A stretch of 64,000 bases of DNA from Inquilinus limosus (GCF_002195995.1 NZ_NHON01000003.1:124001-188000); one strand, 5' to 3'. Shown: positions 16,907 to 26,152, counted from the stretch's first letter. The notes: generated by a model not told the origin, from the letters alone. Program-made: numbers and translations.

Positions 16907-18333
16907 GCTGGGCGCATCTTTCGGACGTCGGCAATGCGGCCGCTGAGCGCGGCGGCGGCGGCCATGGCGGGGCTGGCCAGATGGGTGCGGCTGCGCGGCC
17001 CCTGGCGGTTTTCGAAGTTGCGGTTGGAGGTGGCGATGCAGCGGGCGCCGGGCGGCACCACATCCTCGTTGATGCTGACGCACATCGAGCAGCCGGCGTC
17101 GCGCCATTCGAAGCCGGCGTCGCGGAACACCCGGTCCAGCCCCCGCGCCTCAGCCTCGGCCTTCACCTTCATCGAGCCGGGCACGACCAGCGCCCGCACG
17201 CCGGGCGCCACCCGCCGGCCGCGCGCCACCGCCGCCGCGGCTTCCAGGTCGGACAGCCGCGAATTGGTGCAGGAGCCGATGAAGGCGATGTCGATCGGGA
17301 TGCTGTCCAGCGGCGTGCCCGGCTCCAGCCCCATATAGCGCAGCGCCGCGGCGGCGAGATCGCGCCGCCTGGTGTCGGCGAAGGCGGCGGGGTCGGGAAC
17401 CCGCTCGTCGACGCCGCAGACGTCCTGCGGTGAGGTTCCCCAGGTGACCTGCGGCGCCACGCGGCTGCAGTCGATCGCGACCTCGCGGTCGAATTCGGCG
17501 CCGTCGTCGCTGCGCAGCGCCCGCCAGGCCCGGGCCGCCTGCTCGAAGGCCTCGCCCTTCGGGGCGAATTCGCGGCCGCGGACATAGTCGATCGCCGTCT
17601 CATCCGGCGCCACCAGGCCGAACCGGGCGCCGAACTCGATCGACATGTTGCACAGGGTCAGCCGCGCCTCGACCGGCAGCGCCTCGATCGCCGCCCCGGC
17701 GTATTCGACGGCGCAGCCCCGGCCGGCGGCGATGCCGTGCTCGCCCATCACCCGCAGGATCAGGTCCTTGGCGGTGACGCCGTCCCCTGCCCTGCCCTCG
17801 AACCGGACCCGCATGCGCCGCGGCCGCGTCATGGCCAGGGTCTGCGTCGCCAGCACATGCTCGACCTCGCTGGTGCCGACGCCGATGCCGATGGCCCCGA
17901 GCCCGCCGACCGTCGAGGTGTGGCTGTCGCCGCAGGCCAGGATGCAGCCAGGCAGCGCCAGTCCGAGCTCCGGCCCGATCACATGCACGATGCCCTGGCG
18001 CGGATCGTCCACGCCGAAATGCCGGATATGGCTTTCGCCGGCATTGCGGCGCATCAGGCCCAGCAGCTCGCGCCCGGTCGGGTTGCTGTCCTCGGTGCGG
18101 CCCGGCGCGGTCGAGACGATGTGGTCCTGGGTCGCCACCGTCAGCTCCGGATGCCGCACCGCGCGGCCGGCCCGGCGCAGGCCCTCGAAGGCCGGCGCGC
18201 TCGTCGTCTCCTGCAGCACATGCCGGTCGACGAAGATCAGGTCGCGGCCGTCGTCCAGCCGGCGGATGAGGTGGGAGGTCCAGATCTTCTCGAAGACCGT
18301 GAGCGGCGCCACGCCGCGCGGCTCACCGGTCAT
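16903..18333 (-). CDS. Aconitase-family large subunit (LeuC-like), cluster 1
   Basis: This is a 476-residue [4Fe-4S] dehydratase subunit. Cluster ligands: Cys in FIGSCTNSRLSDLEAA and the pair in AGCSMC. Other motifs are VIGPELGLALPGCILACGDSHTSTVGGLGA and SNRNFENRQGP. It is the first gene of the leftward operon (LeuC-LeuD-lyase-binding protein-ATPase-two permeases). ATG 18333 is chosen; the region before it is shared with a divergent LysR gene at 18560. Length and motif order match LeuC and related hydratases (maleate, citraconate, dimethylmaleate). It is equal in length to its paralogue at 22968 but well diverged, so the substrates may differ. Confidence 0.92.
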   Translation of the reverse strand: MTGEPRGVAPLTVFEKIWTSHLIRRLDDGRDLIFVDRHVLQETTSAPAFEGLRRAGRAVRHPELTVATQDHIVSTAPGRTEDSNPTGRELLGLMRRNAGESHIRHFGVDDPRQGIVHVIGPELGLALPGCILACGDSHTSTVGGLGAIGIGVGTSEVEHVLATQTLAMTRPRRMRVRFEGRAGDGVTAKDLILRVMGEHGIAAGRGCAVEYAGAAIEALPVEARLTLCNMSIEFGARFGLVAPDETAIDYVRGREFAPKGEAFEQAARAWRALRSDDGAEFDREVAIDCSRVAPQVTWGTSPQDVCGVDERVPDPAAFADTRRRDLAAAALRYMGLEPGTPLDSIPIDIAFIGSCTNSRLSDLEAAAAVARGRRVAPGVRALVVPGSMKVKAEAEARGLDRVFRDAGFEWRDAGCSMCVSINEDVVPPGARCIATSNRNFENRQGPRSRTHLASPAMAAAAALSGRIADVRKMRPA

Positions 18334-18559
18334 GGCCGGGAGGTCCCGCCAGGGCGGGCAAAGGGGGCTGGCGCAAGGCTGGCATCATGGTCCTCCCTGC
18401 CGGCGGCTGCATCGGCAGGCCGTCCCGGCGTGGTCCCTCACGGCTCGTGCCCTGCAGAAATCGGTGGGCAGTGCCATGTGTATGATGAAGGCTAGCGCCT
18501 GCCTTCCGCGACGAATAGAGTCAATTTGCTCATATTTCTCTCAGGAAAAGTCAGAGCAG
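18334..18559. promoter_or_regulatory. Divergent control region between LeuC-like and LysR genes
   Basis: 226 bp without a gene. It contains the inverted repeat GAAGGC-TAGCGCCT-GCCTTC around 18488-18507 and an AT-richer tract at 18515-18545. It most likely holds both promoters and the site of the LysR protein. The CCATCGC-N5-GCGATGG palindrome of the second LysR gene is not present here. Confidence 0.5.
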
Positions 18560-19465
18560 ATGAACCGCCGCCTGCCGCCGCTGAACGCCCTGCGCGCCTT
18601 CGAATCCGCCGCCCGGAACGGCAGCCTGACCCGCGCGGCGCAGGAGCTGTCGGTCACCCAGGGCGCGGTCAGCCGCCATGTCTCGCAGCTGGAAGAATGG
18701 ATCGGGCTGAAACTGTGCGCGCGCATCCGCCGGGGCATCGAGATCACGCCGGAAGGCGCGGCCCTGGCCGCGGTGCTGGGCACCGCCTTCGACCAGATCG
18801 AGACCCAGGTGCACCGCCTGCGGCACCACCGTCCGGCCGGCAACACCCTGCGCATCAAGCTGCCGCCGACCTTCGCCATCCGCTGGTTCGTGCCCCGGCT
18901 GGCGCGATTCCATGCGCTGCACCGGCAGATCGACGTGCAGATCACGACATCGCACCAGACGGTCGATTTCGATCGCGAGGACATCGACATCTGCATCCAT
19001 TCCGGCCCGGCGCCGCTGACCGGCCTGGCCTGCCGCCGGCTGTTCGGCGAGACCCTGCTGCCGGTGTGCAGCCCCGGCCTGCTGCAGCGGACCGGCGCGC
19101 CGGCCGACCCGGCCGACCTGTCCCGCCACGTCCTGCTGTGCTCGCTGCACCGGCCCGACGATTGGCCGACCTGGCTGGACGCGGCGGGGGTGACCACGGT
19201 CGACGGCAACAGCGGGCTGAAATTCGAGAATTCGGCGTTGGCCTATCAGGCGGCGGTCGACGAGCTCGGCATCGTCATGGCGCAGCGCGCCTTCGTCGAG
19301 GAGGATCTGCGCACCGGCCGGCTGGTCGAGCCGCTGGGGCTGCGGATCAAGACCGGCAGCGGCTACTACCTGGCCTATCCCCAGCCGCAGCGCAGCTCTC
19401 CCCTGGTCAAGGCGTTCGAGCAGTGGATCGTCCAGGAGGCCAGCGCGATGGAGGAGGCCGGATGA
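18560..19465 (+). CDS. LysR-family regulator (GcvA type), divergent to cluster 1
   Basis: This is a 301-residue LysR protein. The N-terminal winged helix LNALRAFESAARNGSLTRAAQELSVTQGAVSRHVSQLEE is of the GcvA/AmpR subgroup. The effector domain follows (LRIKLPPTFAIRWFVPRLARFHALH... DIDICIHSG). ATG 18560 is the start; AGGAAAAG lies upstream. It is divergent from the LeuC-like operon, the standard LysR arrangement, so it is the likely regulator of 18333-12005. A MITE begins 15 bp after its stop codon. Confidence 0.93.
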   Translation: MNRRLPPLNALRAFESAARNGSLTRAAQELSVTQGAVSRHVSQLEEWIGLKLCARIRRGIEITPEGAALAAVLGTAFDQIETQVHRLRHHRPAGNTLRIKLPPTFAIRWFVPRLARFHALHRQIDVQITTSHQTVDFDREDIDICIHSGPAPLTGLACRRLFGETLLPVCSPGLLQRTGAPADPADLSRHVLLCSLHRPDDWPTWLDAAGVTTVDGNSGLKFENSALAYQAAVDELGIVMAQRAFVEEDLRTGRLVEPLGLRIKTGSGYYLAYPQPQRSSPLVKAFEQWIVQEASAMEEAG

Positions 19466-19479
19466 TCGCTGGCCTTCGC

Positions 19480-19765
19480 TAGAACGGAATGAATTGAGGT
19501 CCGGTCACATCAGGGACTGAAGGACGTCGAGAGTCTTCGCATTGCCTCTCCCGCAAGCGAGAGCTTTTCAGAACGCTCGTTCCTCACCGTCATTGCGAGG
19601 AGGCGAAGCCGACGAAGCAATCCATCGGTCCGCACGAGCTGCACCATGGATTGCTTCGCTGCGCTCGCAATGACGGTGTTGGGAATTCGAAAAGGTCTCG
19701 CAAGCCGCAGGGGCAACGCCAAATCCGATCCCCGGAGTGATCTGACCTAAAATCATCCTGCTCTA
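19480..19765. mobile_element. MITE-like element, copy 1 (about 286 bp)
   Basis: The ends are inverted repeats of about 30 bp: left TAGAACGGAATGAATTGAGG, right (reverse complement) TAGAGCAGGATGATTTTAGG, both bounded by TA. The interior carries a long palindrome (CATTGCGAGGAGGCGAAGCC ... GGATTGCTTCGCTGCGCTCG) and no gene. A second copy is at 39170-39457. TA-bounded TIRs without transposase suggest a non-autonomous element moved by an IS630/mariner-type enzyme (inference). Its right end overlaps the stop codon of the SMP-30 gene. Confidence 0.8.
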
Positions 19766-20686
19766 TCGGGAGAAGGCCAGCGGCAGCCCCGGCTCGGGCC
19801 AGTCCATCGCCACCAGCTGCCCGGTGCCGGACAGGGTGATGTAGGCGGTCCTCCGGTCCGGCCCGCCGAAGCAGATGTTGGTGGCGATCGGGTCCGGCAG
19901 CGCGACCTGGCGCAGCACGGTGCCATCCGGGGCGATCACGGTGATGCAGCCGGTGATCAGCGTGGCGACACAGATATTGCCATGGGCGTCCACCGCCATG
20001 CTGTCGAAGCGCTGATAGCCGGGCAGGCCGCAGACCAGCCGGCCGCCATGCGGGGACGGGAACGGGTGGCGCTTCGGCTGCCCCGGCGCCTCGAGGTCGA
20101 AGGCCCAGAGGCGGCCGGTCTCGGTCTCTGACACATAGACGGTCGCGTCGTCCGGCGACAGACCGACGCCGTTCGGCGTCTCCATCGGATGGGCGACCTC
20201 GACGATGCGCGAGCCGTCGGCCAGGGCGTAGTACAGGCCGCCATGGTCGCGATCGCGCTCGCGGTGCTTGCCGTAATCGGTGAAGTAGAAGCCGCCGGAC
20301 CGGTCAAAGACAATGTCGTTCGGGCCGCACAGCGGATGATCGCCGCAGCGGTCGTAGAGGGTGCGGACCTCGCCGGTGGCGGGATCCAGGCGCTCGATCC
20401 GCCCGCTGGTGTAGTGCGGGTGGACGCCGCGGCGGGTCCGGTTGTAGCCGGCGACGGTCTGGAACAGGAAACCGCCATTGTTGCAGACATAGAGCGCCCC
20501 GTCCGGCCCGACCGCCAGCCCGTTCGGCCCGCCACCGAGCCGTGCCACCACCTCGACCGTGCCGTCGGGCCGGACCCGGCTGACGGTCTCGCGCTGGATC
20601 TCGACGATCAGGATGGAGCCGTCGGCCTCGACCACCGGCCCTTCCGGGAACTGGAGGCCGCTGGCGACGACGCGGATGTCCGGCAT
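19763..20686 (-). CDS. SMP-30/gluconolactonase/LRE family protein
   Basis: This is a 307-residue six-bladed beta-propeller lactonase or esterase. Typical pieces are LQFPEGPVVEADGSILIVEIQ near the start, GGPNGLAVGPDGALYVCNNGG, CGPNDIVFDRSGGFYFTDYG and METPNGVGLSPDDATVYVSET, which carry the metal-binding Glu, Asn and Asp. Such enzymes hydrolyse sugar or other lactones. The stop codon TAG at 19763-19765 is formed by the terminal bases of the MITE, so the original C-terminus may have been slightly different. It is read after the binding-protein gene (20715-21743) with a 28-bp gap, so the two form an operon. Confidence 0.9.
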   Translation of the reverse strand: MPDIRVVASGLQFPEGPVVEADGSILIVEIQRETVSRVRPDGTVEVVARLGGGPNGLAVGPDGALYVCNNGGFLFQTVAGYNRTRRGVHPHYTSGRIERLDPATGEVRTLYDRCGDHPLCGPNDIVFDRSGGFYFTDYGKHRERDRDHGGLYYALADGSRIVEVAHPMETPNGVGLSPDDATVYVSETETGRLWAFDLEAPGQPKRHPFPSPHGGRLVCGLPGYQRFDSMAVDAHGNICVATLITGCITVIAPDGTVLRQVALPDPIATNICFGGPDRRTAYITLSGTGQLVAMDWPEPGLPLAFSR

Positions 20687-20714
20687 GCTGCTTCTCCCTT
20701 GCTTCAGGCCAGGA

Positions 20715-21743
20715 TCAGGGCTGGCCGGCCTTGACCGCGTAATCCTGCACGAAGCGGTTGTCGTAGGTCGCGCTCAGATCAATCTTCGCATCGGCGATGG
20801 CCGGGTCGAAGGCTGCCAGCACGGCACGGACCAGGACAGCGGAATCCTCGGTCATCATGCCGTCGCGCGAGAGGCAGCGGCGCAGCTTGGAATAGGCCCG
20901 GGCGAACAGCGCCTTGTCGGTGACCATATAGTCCTGCGGCACGCTGTCGGCCACCTCCTCCGGCGACGCCGCGGCCATCCAGCGCTCCGCCCGCACGATC
21001 GCGTTGGCCACCGCCTGCGCGGTGTTCGGGTTGGCCTCGACGAAGTCGCGGGTGCTGTAGATCGCGGCCTCCGGATAGTCGCCGCCGAAGGCCGTGCGGT
21101 TGCCGTCCTCGCTGCGCATCTCGATCAGCGGGGTCAGGTCGCCGCTCTCCTCCAGGATCGTCGCCACCGGATCATTGGTCATCAGCGCGTCGACCAGCCC
21201 GGCCTTCGCCGCCGCGACCGCGCCGGAGGACGCGCCGATGCCGACGATCGACACGTCGTCGGGATGCAGCCCGGCCTTGGCCAGCAGGTAGTTGACGCCC
21301 ATGTGGAAGCTCGATCCCGGGGCGCTGACGCCGATGCGCTTGCCCTTCAGGTCGGCGATCGACCGGATCGTATCCTTGTTGGCCTTCGTCACCCCGAACA
21401 CCCAGTCCGGGCAGTTCGCCTGGATGGCGAAGGACACCAGGGGCTGGCCCTTGGCCGCCATGCTGATGGTGTTGGAATACGCCCCGGCGACGATGTCGGC
21501 GCTCCCGCCCATCAATGCCTCCAGCGCCTTGGAGCCGCCGGCGAACACCCCGATCTGTACGTCGAGGCCCTCATCCTTGAAGTAGCCGCGCTGGGCCGCC
21601 ACCAGGAAGGGCAGATAGGGGAAGCCCGTCCCCGCGGCGGCCAGGTGGATCTCGGTCTTCTCCGGCGCGGCCTGGACGCCGGTGGTGCCGGTCCAGGCGA
21701 GCAGCAGCGCGGAGCACAGGGACATGGCGAGGACGCGCTTCAT
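20715..21743 (-). CDS. NMT1/SsuA-type binding protein without its own ABC partners
   Basis: This is a 342-residue exported protein (signal peptide ending GTTGVQA before APEKTE). It is about half identical to the binding protein at 26153: both carry YLPFL/YLPLL, GYFKDEGLDV, GGSKALEALMGGS, VAGAYSNTI, ADLKGKRIGVSAPGSS and SRDG/S-rich C-termini with LRRCLS or SRRCLS. GGGAGGG precedes ATG 21743. No ATPase or permease adjoins it, so it may deliver a related ligand to the importer at 27172-28813. A LysR-type palindrome at 21843-21861 lies about 100 bp upstream. Confidence 0.92.
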   Translation of the reverse strand: MKRVLAMSLCSALLLAWTGTTGVQAAPEKTEIHLAAAGTGFPYLPFLVAAQRGYFKDEGLDVQIGVFAGGSKALEALMGGSADIVAGAYSNTISMAAKGQPLVSFAIQANCPDWVFGVTKANKDTIRSIADLKGKRIGVSAPGSSFHMGVNYLLAKAGLHPDDVSIVGIGASSGAVAAAKAGLVDALMTNDPVATILEESGDLTPLIEMRSEDGNRTAFGGDYPEAAIYSTRDFVEANPNTAQAVANAIVRAERWMAAASPEEVADSVPQDYMVTDKALFARAYSKLRRCLSRDGMMTEDSAVLVRAVLAAFDPAIADAKIDLSATYDNRFVQDYAVKAGQP

Positions 21744-21842
21744 CAGACCCTCCCGTTGGTGCCGGCCGGTCGCTGCCGGCCGCCTTGGAGGGAACTGTGG
21801 CACGGCCCCGGCGGCCGGCCGCCGACACCATTGGGAAGGCCG

Positions 21843-21861
21843 CCATCGCTGATGGCGATGG
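21843..21861. promoter_or_regulatory. LysR-type palindrome upstream of the orphan binding-protein operon
   Basis: CCATCGC-TGATG-GCGATGG is a perfect 7-bp inverted repeat with a 5-bp spacer and fits the LysR box T-N11-A. The same palindrome, with a different spacer, occurs at 22816-22834 on the other side of the LysR gene. Confidence 0.6.
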
Positions 21862-21868
21862 TTCCAGG

Positions 21869-22762
21869 CTAGGCCGTCCCGCGCGTGGTCAGGTGCTGGA
21901 CCAGGACCTGGACCGGCGGCGGCAGCGACGCCGCGTCCCGGGTGCAGATCTTCCAGTGCCGCAGGGCCCAGGCCTCGTCGAGCCGCACCGCCACCACCTG
22001 GCCGCCCTCGGTGTAGCGCGCGGCGTGCAGCTCGGGGACCAGGGCGATGCCGAGCCCGGCCTCGACCATGCTGCGCGCCGGCTCGAAGCCGTTGACCCGG
22101 ATGCGCAGCCGCAGCGGCTGGCTGAGCTCGGCCCCCGCCCGCATCACCAGGGAATCGAGATAGCTGCCGGTCTGCGGCCCGACCAGGTCGTAGCGGGCGA
22201 TCTCGGCGAAGGTCAGTTTCTTCGCGCCGCACAGCGGATGGTCCGCCGGCATCAGCACCATCAGGTGGTCGCTGCGATAGGGCAGGATGCGCAGGTCGGG
22301 GAACAGCAGCGGCCCGCCGAAGATGCCGATATCGGCGGCGTTCTCGGACACCGCCCGGCAGACCTCGCGGCTCAGCCCCTCCTCCAGGTCGATGCGGATG
22401 GCCGGGTGCAGGGCCAGGAAGTCGCGCAGGTCGTTCGACAGGTACTGCACGATGGTCGAGACGCTCGCATGCAGGCGGATCTGGCCGCGCATGCCCTTGG
22501 CGTGGTCGACCAGCTCCCGCTCCATCTGCATCAGGTCGCGCATCACGATATGCGCATGGCGCAGCAGCGCGTGGGCGGCGGAGGTCAGCTCCAGCCCGCG
22601 ATTGCTGCGGTGGAACAGCGGCGCCCCCATCCGCTTCTCCATGTCGGACATGCGCTTGCTGACCGCCGAGGCCGCGATGTGCTCGACCTCGGCCGCGCGG
22701 GCGATGCTGCGGTGCTCGCAGACCGCGACGAACAGCTTCAGGGACAGCAGGTCGAACTGCAT
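21869..22762 (-). CDS. LysR-family regulator between the two hydratase operons
   Basis: This is a 297-residue LysR protein. The DNA-binding domain reads LLSLKLFVAVCEHRSIARAAEVEHIAASAVSKRMSDMEKRMG; the effector domain follows with IRLHASVSTIVQYLSNDL and MVEAGLGIALVPEL. I chose ATG 22762, preceded by GGAGAG; the frame is open to 22819. Its N-terminus differs from the GcvA-type regulator at 18560, so this is a separate subfamily. It is divergent to the LeuC-like gene at 22968, and matching palindromes lie on both sides of the gene, so it probably controls both the second hydratase operon and the orphan binding-protein/SMP-30 operon. Confidence 0.93.
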   Translation of the reverse strand: MQFDLLSLKLFVAVCEHRSIARAAEVEHIAASAVSKRMSDMEKRMGAPLFHRSNRGLELTSAAHALLRHAHIVMRDLMQMERELVDHAKGMRGQIRLHASVSTIVQYLSNDLRDFLALHPAIRIDLEEGLSREVCRAVSENAADIGIFGGPLLFPDLRILPYRSDHLMVLMPADHPLCGAKKLTFAEIARYDLVGPQTGSYLDSLVMRAGAELSQPLRLRIRVNGFEPARSMVEAGLGIALVPELHAARYTEGGQVVAVRLDEAWALRHWKICTRDAASLPPPVQVLVQHLTTRGTA

Positions 22763-22813
22763 GGCGCTCTCCACGCGATGGGCGTCGGGCACTGTGGCAG
22801 ATCCGGGCGTCTC

Positions 22814-22836
22814 TGCCATCGCCGTTCGCGATGGCA
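22814..22836. promoter_or_regulatory. LysR-type palindrome upstream of hydratase operon 2
   Basis: TGCCATCGC-CGTTC-GCGATGGCA is a 9-bp perfect inverted repeat containing T-N11-A. It lies between the LysR start (22762) and the LeuC-like start (22968). Its core equals the palindrome at 21843-21861. Confidence 0.65.
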
Positions 22837-22967
22837 GGCTTGCCGATCACGATTCCGGCCCGGACGCGGCCTGCGGCAGCATGGTGGAAATCGAACCGCC
22901 AACGCCTTGAAGCGCACTGGCCCTGCAGGTCCGCCGCTTCACGATGCCGCCGCATGGGAAGGAAGCC

Positions 22968-24398
22968 GTGAGCCCGGACGCGAGCCCAACGCCGCAGACC
23001 CTGTTCGACAAGATCTGGGGCCGGCATCGGATCATGACTCGGGAGGATGGCCAGGACCTCCTGTTCATCGACCGCCACTTCATCCACGACGTCACCGCCA
23101 CCGCCTTCGACATGCTGCGCCAGCGTGGGCTGAAGCCACGGGCGCCGCACCGCATCTTCGGCACGCCGGACCATTACGTCCCGACCCATCGCCGGGACAT
23201 GGCGGCGGTCAACCACCCCGAGCGCCGCGCCATGATCCAGGCGCTGGAGCGCGACGCGGCGGAGTCCGGCATCACCCTGTTCGGCCTCGGCGACCCGCGC
23301 CAGGGCATCGTCCATGTGGTCGGGCCGGAACAGGGCCTGAGCCTGCCTGGCATGACCATCGTCTGCGCCGACAGCCACACCTCGACCCATGGCGCGCTCG
23401 GCGCGTTGGCCTTCGGCATCGGCGCCACCGAGGTCGGTCATGTGCTGGCGACCCAGTCGCTGTGGCAGCGCCGGCCGCGCCGCATGCGCGTCTCGGTCGA
23501 CGGCACGCCGGCGCCGGGCGTGACCGCCAAGGACATCATCCTGGCGATCATCGCCGAGATCGGCGTCGCCGGCGCGGCGGGCCATGTCCTGGAATATGCC
23601 GGCAGCGCCATCCGGGCGCTGTCGATGGAAGGGCGGCTGACGGTCTGCAACATGTCGATCGAGGCCGGCGGCCGGGCCGGCATGATCGCGCCGGACGACA
23701 CCACCATCGCCTATCTGGCCGGCCGCCCCTACGCACCGCAGGGCGCCGCCTGGGACCGGGCGGTGGCGGACTGGCGGGCGCTGCGGTCGGACGACGAGGC
23801 CGCCTTCGACCGCGAGGTCGCGCTGGACGCGGCGGCGATCGCTCCGATGGTGACCTGGGGCACGACGCCCGAGGACGCCGCCCCGATCACCGCCCGCATC
23901 CCGGACCCGGCCGAGGCGGCCGATGCCGGCCGGCGCGACGGCATGGAGCGGGCGCTGGCCTATATGGGGCTGGTGCCCGGCACGGCGCTGGAGGAGATCG
24001 GCATCGACCGGGTGTTCATCGGCTCCTGCACCAATGGCCGGATCGAGGATCTGCGCAGTGCCGCGGCGGTGGTCGAAGGCCGCAAGGTCGCGCCCGGCGT
24101 CGAGGCCTGGGCGGTGCCGGGATCGCAGCAGGTCAAGGCGCAGGCCGAGGCCGAGGGGCTGGACCGGATCTTCACGGCGGCCGGCTTCGACTGGCGCTTC
24201 GCCGGGTGCTCGATGTGCCTGGCCACCAATGGCGACACGGTGGCGCCGGGGCAGCGCTGCGCCTCGACCTCCAACCGCAACTTCGTCGGGCGGCAGGGGC
24301 CGGGCGCGCGCACCCATCTGATGAGCCCGGCGATGGCCGCGGCGGCTGCGGTGACCGGCCGGCTGACCGATGTCCGGCGGCTGCTGGCAGGAGGCTGA
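22968..24398 (+). CDS. Aconitase-family large subunit (LeuC-like), cluster 2
   Basis: This is a 476-residue [4Fe-4S] dehydratase subunit with [17 protein letters not shown] and [10 protein letters not shown] cluster ligands, [30 protein letters not shown] and [20 protein letters not shown] prefer GTG 22968, which is preceded by GGGAAGGA and gives the same length as the cluster 1 paralogue; an in-frame ATG at 22944 is the alternative. It opens a rightward operon LeuC-LeuD-LeuB-binding protein-ATPase-permease-SDR. By family it hydrates or isomerises a di- or tricarboxylate such as isopropylmaleate, maleate or citraconate. Confidence 0.92.
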   Translation: MSPDASPTPQTLFDKIWGRHRIMTREDGQDLLFIDRHFIHDVTATAFDMLRQRGLKPRAPHRIFGTPDHYVPTHRRDMAAVNHPERRAMIQALERDAAESGITLFGLGDPRQGIVHVVGPEQGLSLPGMTIVCADSHTSTHGALGALAFGIGATEVGHVLATQSLWQRRPRRMRVSVDGTPAPGVTAKDIILAIIAEIGVAGAAGHVLEYAGSAIRALSMEGRLTVCNMSIEAGGRAGMIAPDDTTIAYLAGRPYAPQGAAWDRAVADWRALRSDDEAAFDREVALDAAAIAPMVTWGTTPEDAAPITARIPDPAEAADAGRRDGMERALAYMGLVPGTALEEIGIDRVFIGSCTNGRIEDLRSAAAVVEGRKVAPGVEAWAVPGSQQVKAQAEAEGLDRIFTAAGFDWRFAGCSMCLATNGDTVAPGQRCASTSNRNFVGRQGPGARTHLMSPAMAAAAAVTGRLTDVRRLLAGG

Positions 24399-24400
24399 GC

Positions 24401-25000
24401 ATGGACCGTTTCGAGCGGATCGAGGCCGTGGCCGTGCCCATTGCCCGGGTTAATTGCGACACCGACCAGATCATCCCGGCGCAGTATCTGCAGAAGCTGC
24501 GCTCCGAGGATTTCGGGCGGTTCCTGTTCGCCGAATCCCGCTTCCGCAAGGACGGGTCGGAGGTGCCGGACTTCATCCTGAACCGCCCCGCCTACCGCCC
24601 CGCCCGCATCCTGGTCGCCGACCGCAATTTCGGCTGCGGCTCGTCCCGCGAACATGCGGTCTGGGCGCTGCACGACTACGGCATCCGGGCCGTGATCGCC
24701 CCCAGCTTCGGCGACATCTTCTTCAGCAACAGCCTCAAGAACGGCCTGCTGCCGATCGTGCTGCCGCAGGCGGTGGTGACGCCGCTGCTGGAGCAGCTGG
24801 AGTCCTCGCCGGGCGCCATGCTGGCGGTCGACCTGCCGGCGCAGGAGGTCGCGCTGCCGGACGGAGGCCGCCACCCCTTCGACATCGAAGCCTTCGCCAA
24901 GACCTGCCTCGTCAACGGCATCGACGAGCTCGGCTACACGCTCGCGCAATCCGGCCGGATCGATGCGTTCGAGCGCAGTTATGACGGCGGGAGCATCTAG
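24401..25000 (+). CDS. Aconitase-family small subunit (LeuD-like), cluster 2
   Basis: This is a 199-residue partner of the preceding large subunit. LeuD signs: [89 protein letters not shown] lies just before ATG 24401, within the end of the upstream gene. The motif YLQKLR and the sequence [10 protein letters not shown] place it closer to classic LeuD than the cluster 1 subunit. It is followed after 34 bp by the LeuB-like gene, reproducing the LeuC-D-B chemistry in order. Confidence 0.92.
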   Translation: MDRFERIEAVAVPIARVNCDTDQIIPAQYLQKLRSEDFGRFLFAESRFRKDGSEVPDFILNRPAYRPARILVADRNFGCGSSREHAVWALHDYGIRAVIAPSFGDIFFSNSLKNGLLPIVLPQAVVTPLLEQLESSPGAMLAVDLPAQEVALPDGGRHPFDIEAFAKTCLVNGIDELGYTLAQSGRIDAFERSYDGGSI

Positions 25001-25034
25001 CCGCTCCCGGTTCCAGACCAAGGAGAGAGATTCC

Positions 25035-26096
25035 GTGAAGATCGCGATCATGGCCGGTGACGGCATCGGCCCCGAGGTGGTTCGCCAGGCGCTGAAGGTG
25101 CTGCGGGTGGTGGCGCCCCAGGCCGAGACGGAGGACGGGCTGATCGGCCACGCCGGCATCGATGCGCATGGCGTGCCGCTGCCCGACGAGACCCTGGCCC
25201 TGGCCCGGCGGTCCGACGCGATCCTGTTCGGCGCGGCGGGCGTGGCGGACGAGGCCAGCATCCCGCGCGAGCGCCGGCCGGGCACCGGGCTGCTGCAGTT
25301 GCGCGAGGCGCTGACCCTCTACGCCAATTTCCGCCCCGCCTTCATGTTCCCCGAGCTGATCGGCGCCTCGACCCTGAAGCCGGAGGTGGTCGACGGGCTG
25401 GACCTCATGATCCTGCGCGAGCTGAACGGCGACGTCTATTTCGGCAAGCCGCGGGGCATCGAGACCCGCGCCTCGGGCGAGCGCGTCGGCATCAACACCA
25501 TGCGCTATTCGGAATCCGAGATCGAACGGATCGCCCATGTCGCCTTCCGCACCGCCCGGCAGCGCCGGCGCAAGGTCTGCTCGGTCGACAAGGCCAATGT
25601 GCTGGAGGCGATGCAGCTGTGGCGCGAGGTGGTCACCCGCGTCGGCCAGGACTATCCCGATGTGGAGCTGACCCATCTGTTCATCGACGCGGCGGCGATG
25701 GCGCTGATGCGGAATCCCAAGCAGTTCGACGTCATCGTCACCGGCAACATGTTCGGCGACATCCTGTCCGACGCGGCGGCGATGCTGACCGGGTCGATCG
25801 GCATGCTGCCCTCGGCCTCGCTCGGCCTCGACCGCAAGGGCCTGTACGAGCCGGTCCACGGCTCGGCCCCTGACATCGCCGGCAAGGACCTGGCCAACCC
25901 GCTGGCCGCGATCCTGTCGCTGGCGATGATGCTGCGCCAGAGCTTCGACCTGGAGGACCAGGCGCGGCGGGTGGAGGCTGCGGTCCGATCGGTCCTCGCC
26001 CAAGGCTACCGCACCAGCGACATCCACCAGCCCGGCACCCGGCGGGTGGGCACCGAGGAGATGGGCGACGCCGTCGTCCGGGCGCTGGCGGCCTAG
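25035..26096 (+). CDS. LeuB-like beta-decarboxylating dehydrogenase
   Basis: This is a 353-residue enzyme of the isopropylmalate/isocitrate/D-malate dehydrogenase family. GTG start at 25035 after AGGAGAGAGA. Seen residues: substrate arginines in [14 protein letters not shown] and [11 protein letters not shown] (with catalytic Tyr), catalytic Lys in VDKANVL, metal aspartates in LFIDAAAM and [14 protein letters not shown], and the nucleotide loop [13 protein letters not shown]. In the helix that reads the gamma-substituent, the glutamate typical of isopropylmalate dehydrogenases (PETGLL in Thermus) is replaced by glycine (PGTGLL). It would oxidise and decarboxylate a malate-type acid made by the LeuCD pair. 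The neighbours suggest a catabolic role, and the substrate is open. Confidence 0.92.
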   Translation: MKIAIMAGDGIGPEVVRQALKVLRVVAPQAETEDGLIGHAGIDAHGVPLPDETLALARRSDAILFGAAGVADEASIPRERRPGTGLLQLREALTLYANFRPAFMFPELIGASTLKPEVVDGLDLMILRELNGDVYFGKPRGIETRASGERVGINTMRYSESEIERIAHVAFRTARQRRRKVCSVDKANVLEAMQLWREVVTRVGQDYPDVELTHLFIDAAAMALMRNPKQFDVIVTGNMFGDILSDAAAMLTGSIGMLPSASLGLDRKGLYEPVHGSAPDIAGKDLANPLAAILSLAMMLRQSFDLEDQARRVEAAVRSVLAQGYRTSDIHQPGTRRVGTEEMGDAVVRALAA

Positions 26097-26152
26097 CCGC
26101 CACGCGCCACCAGGCATCAACCAACAACAACGCGACAGATGGAGGAAAACAG

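Noticed and set aside
20715-24317. 1200-codon minus-strand frame
   Set aside because: Only 20715-21743 resembles a protein family; the rest is antisense to LeuC-like and frame-shadow of the LysR gene, with Arg/Gly/Pro-rich composition.
21785-25000. 1071-codon plus-strand frame
   Set aside because: Only the last 600 bp (24401-25000, LeuD-like) are real; the upstream part is a shadow of the LysR and LeuC-like genes.
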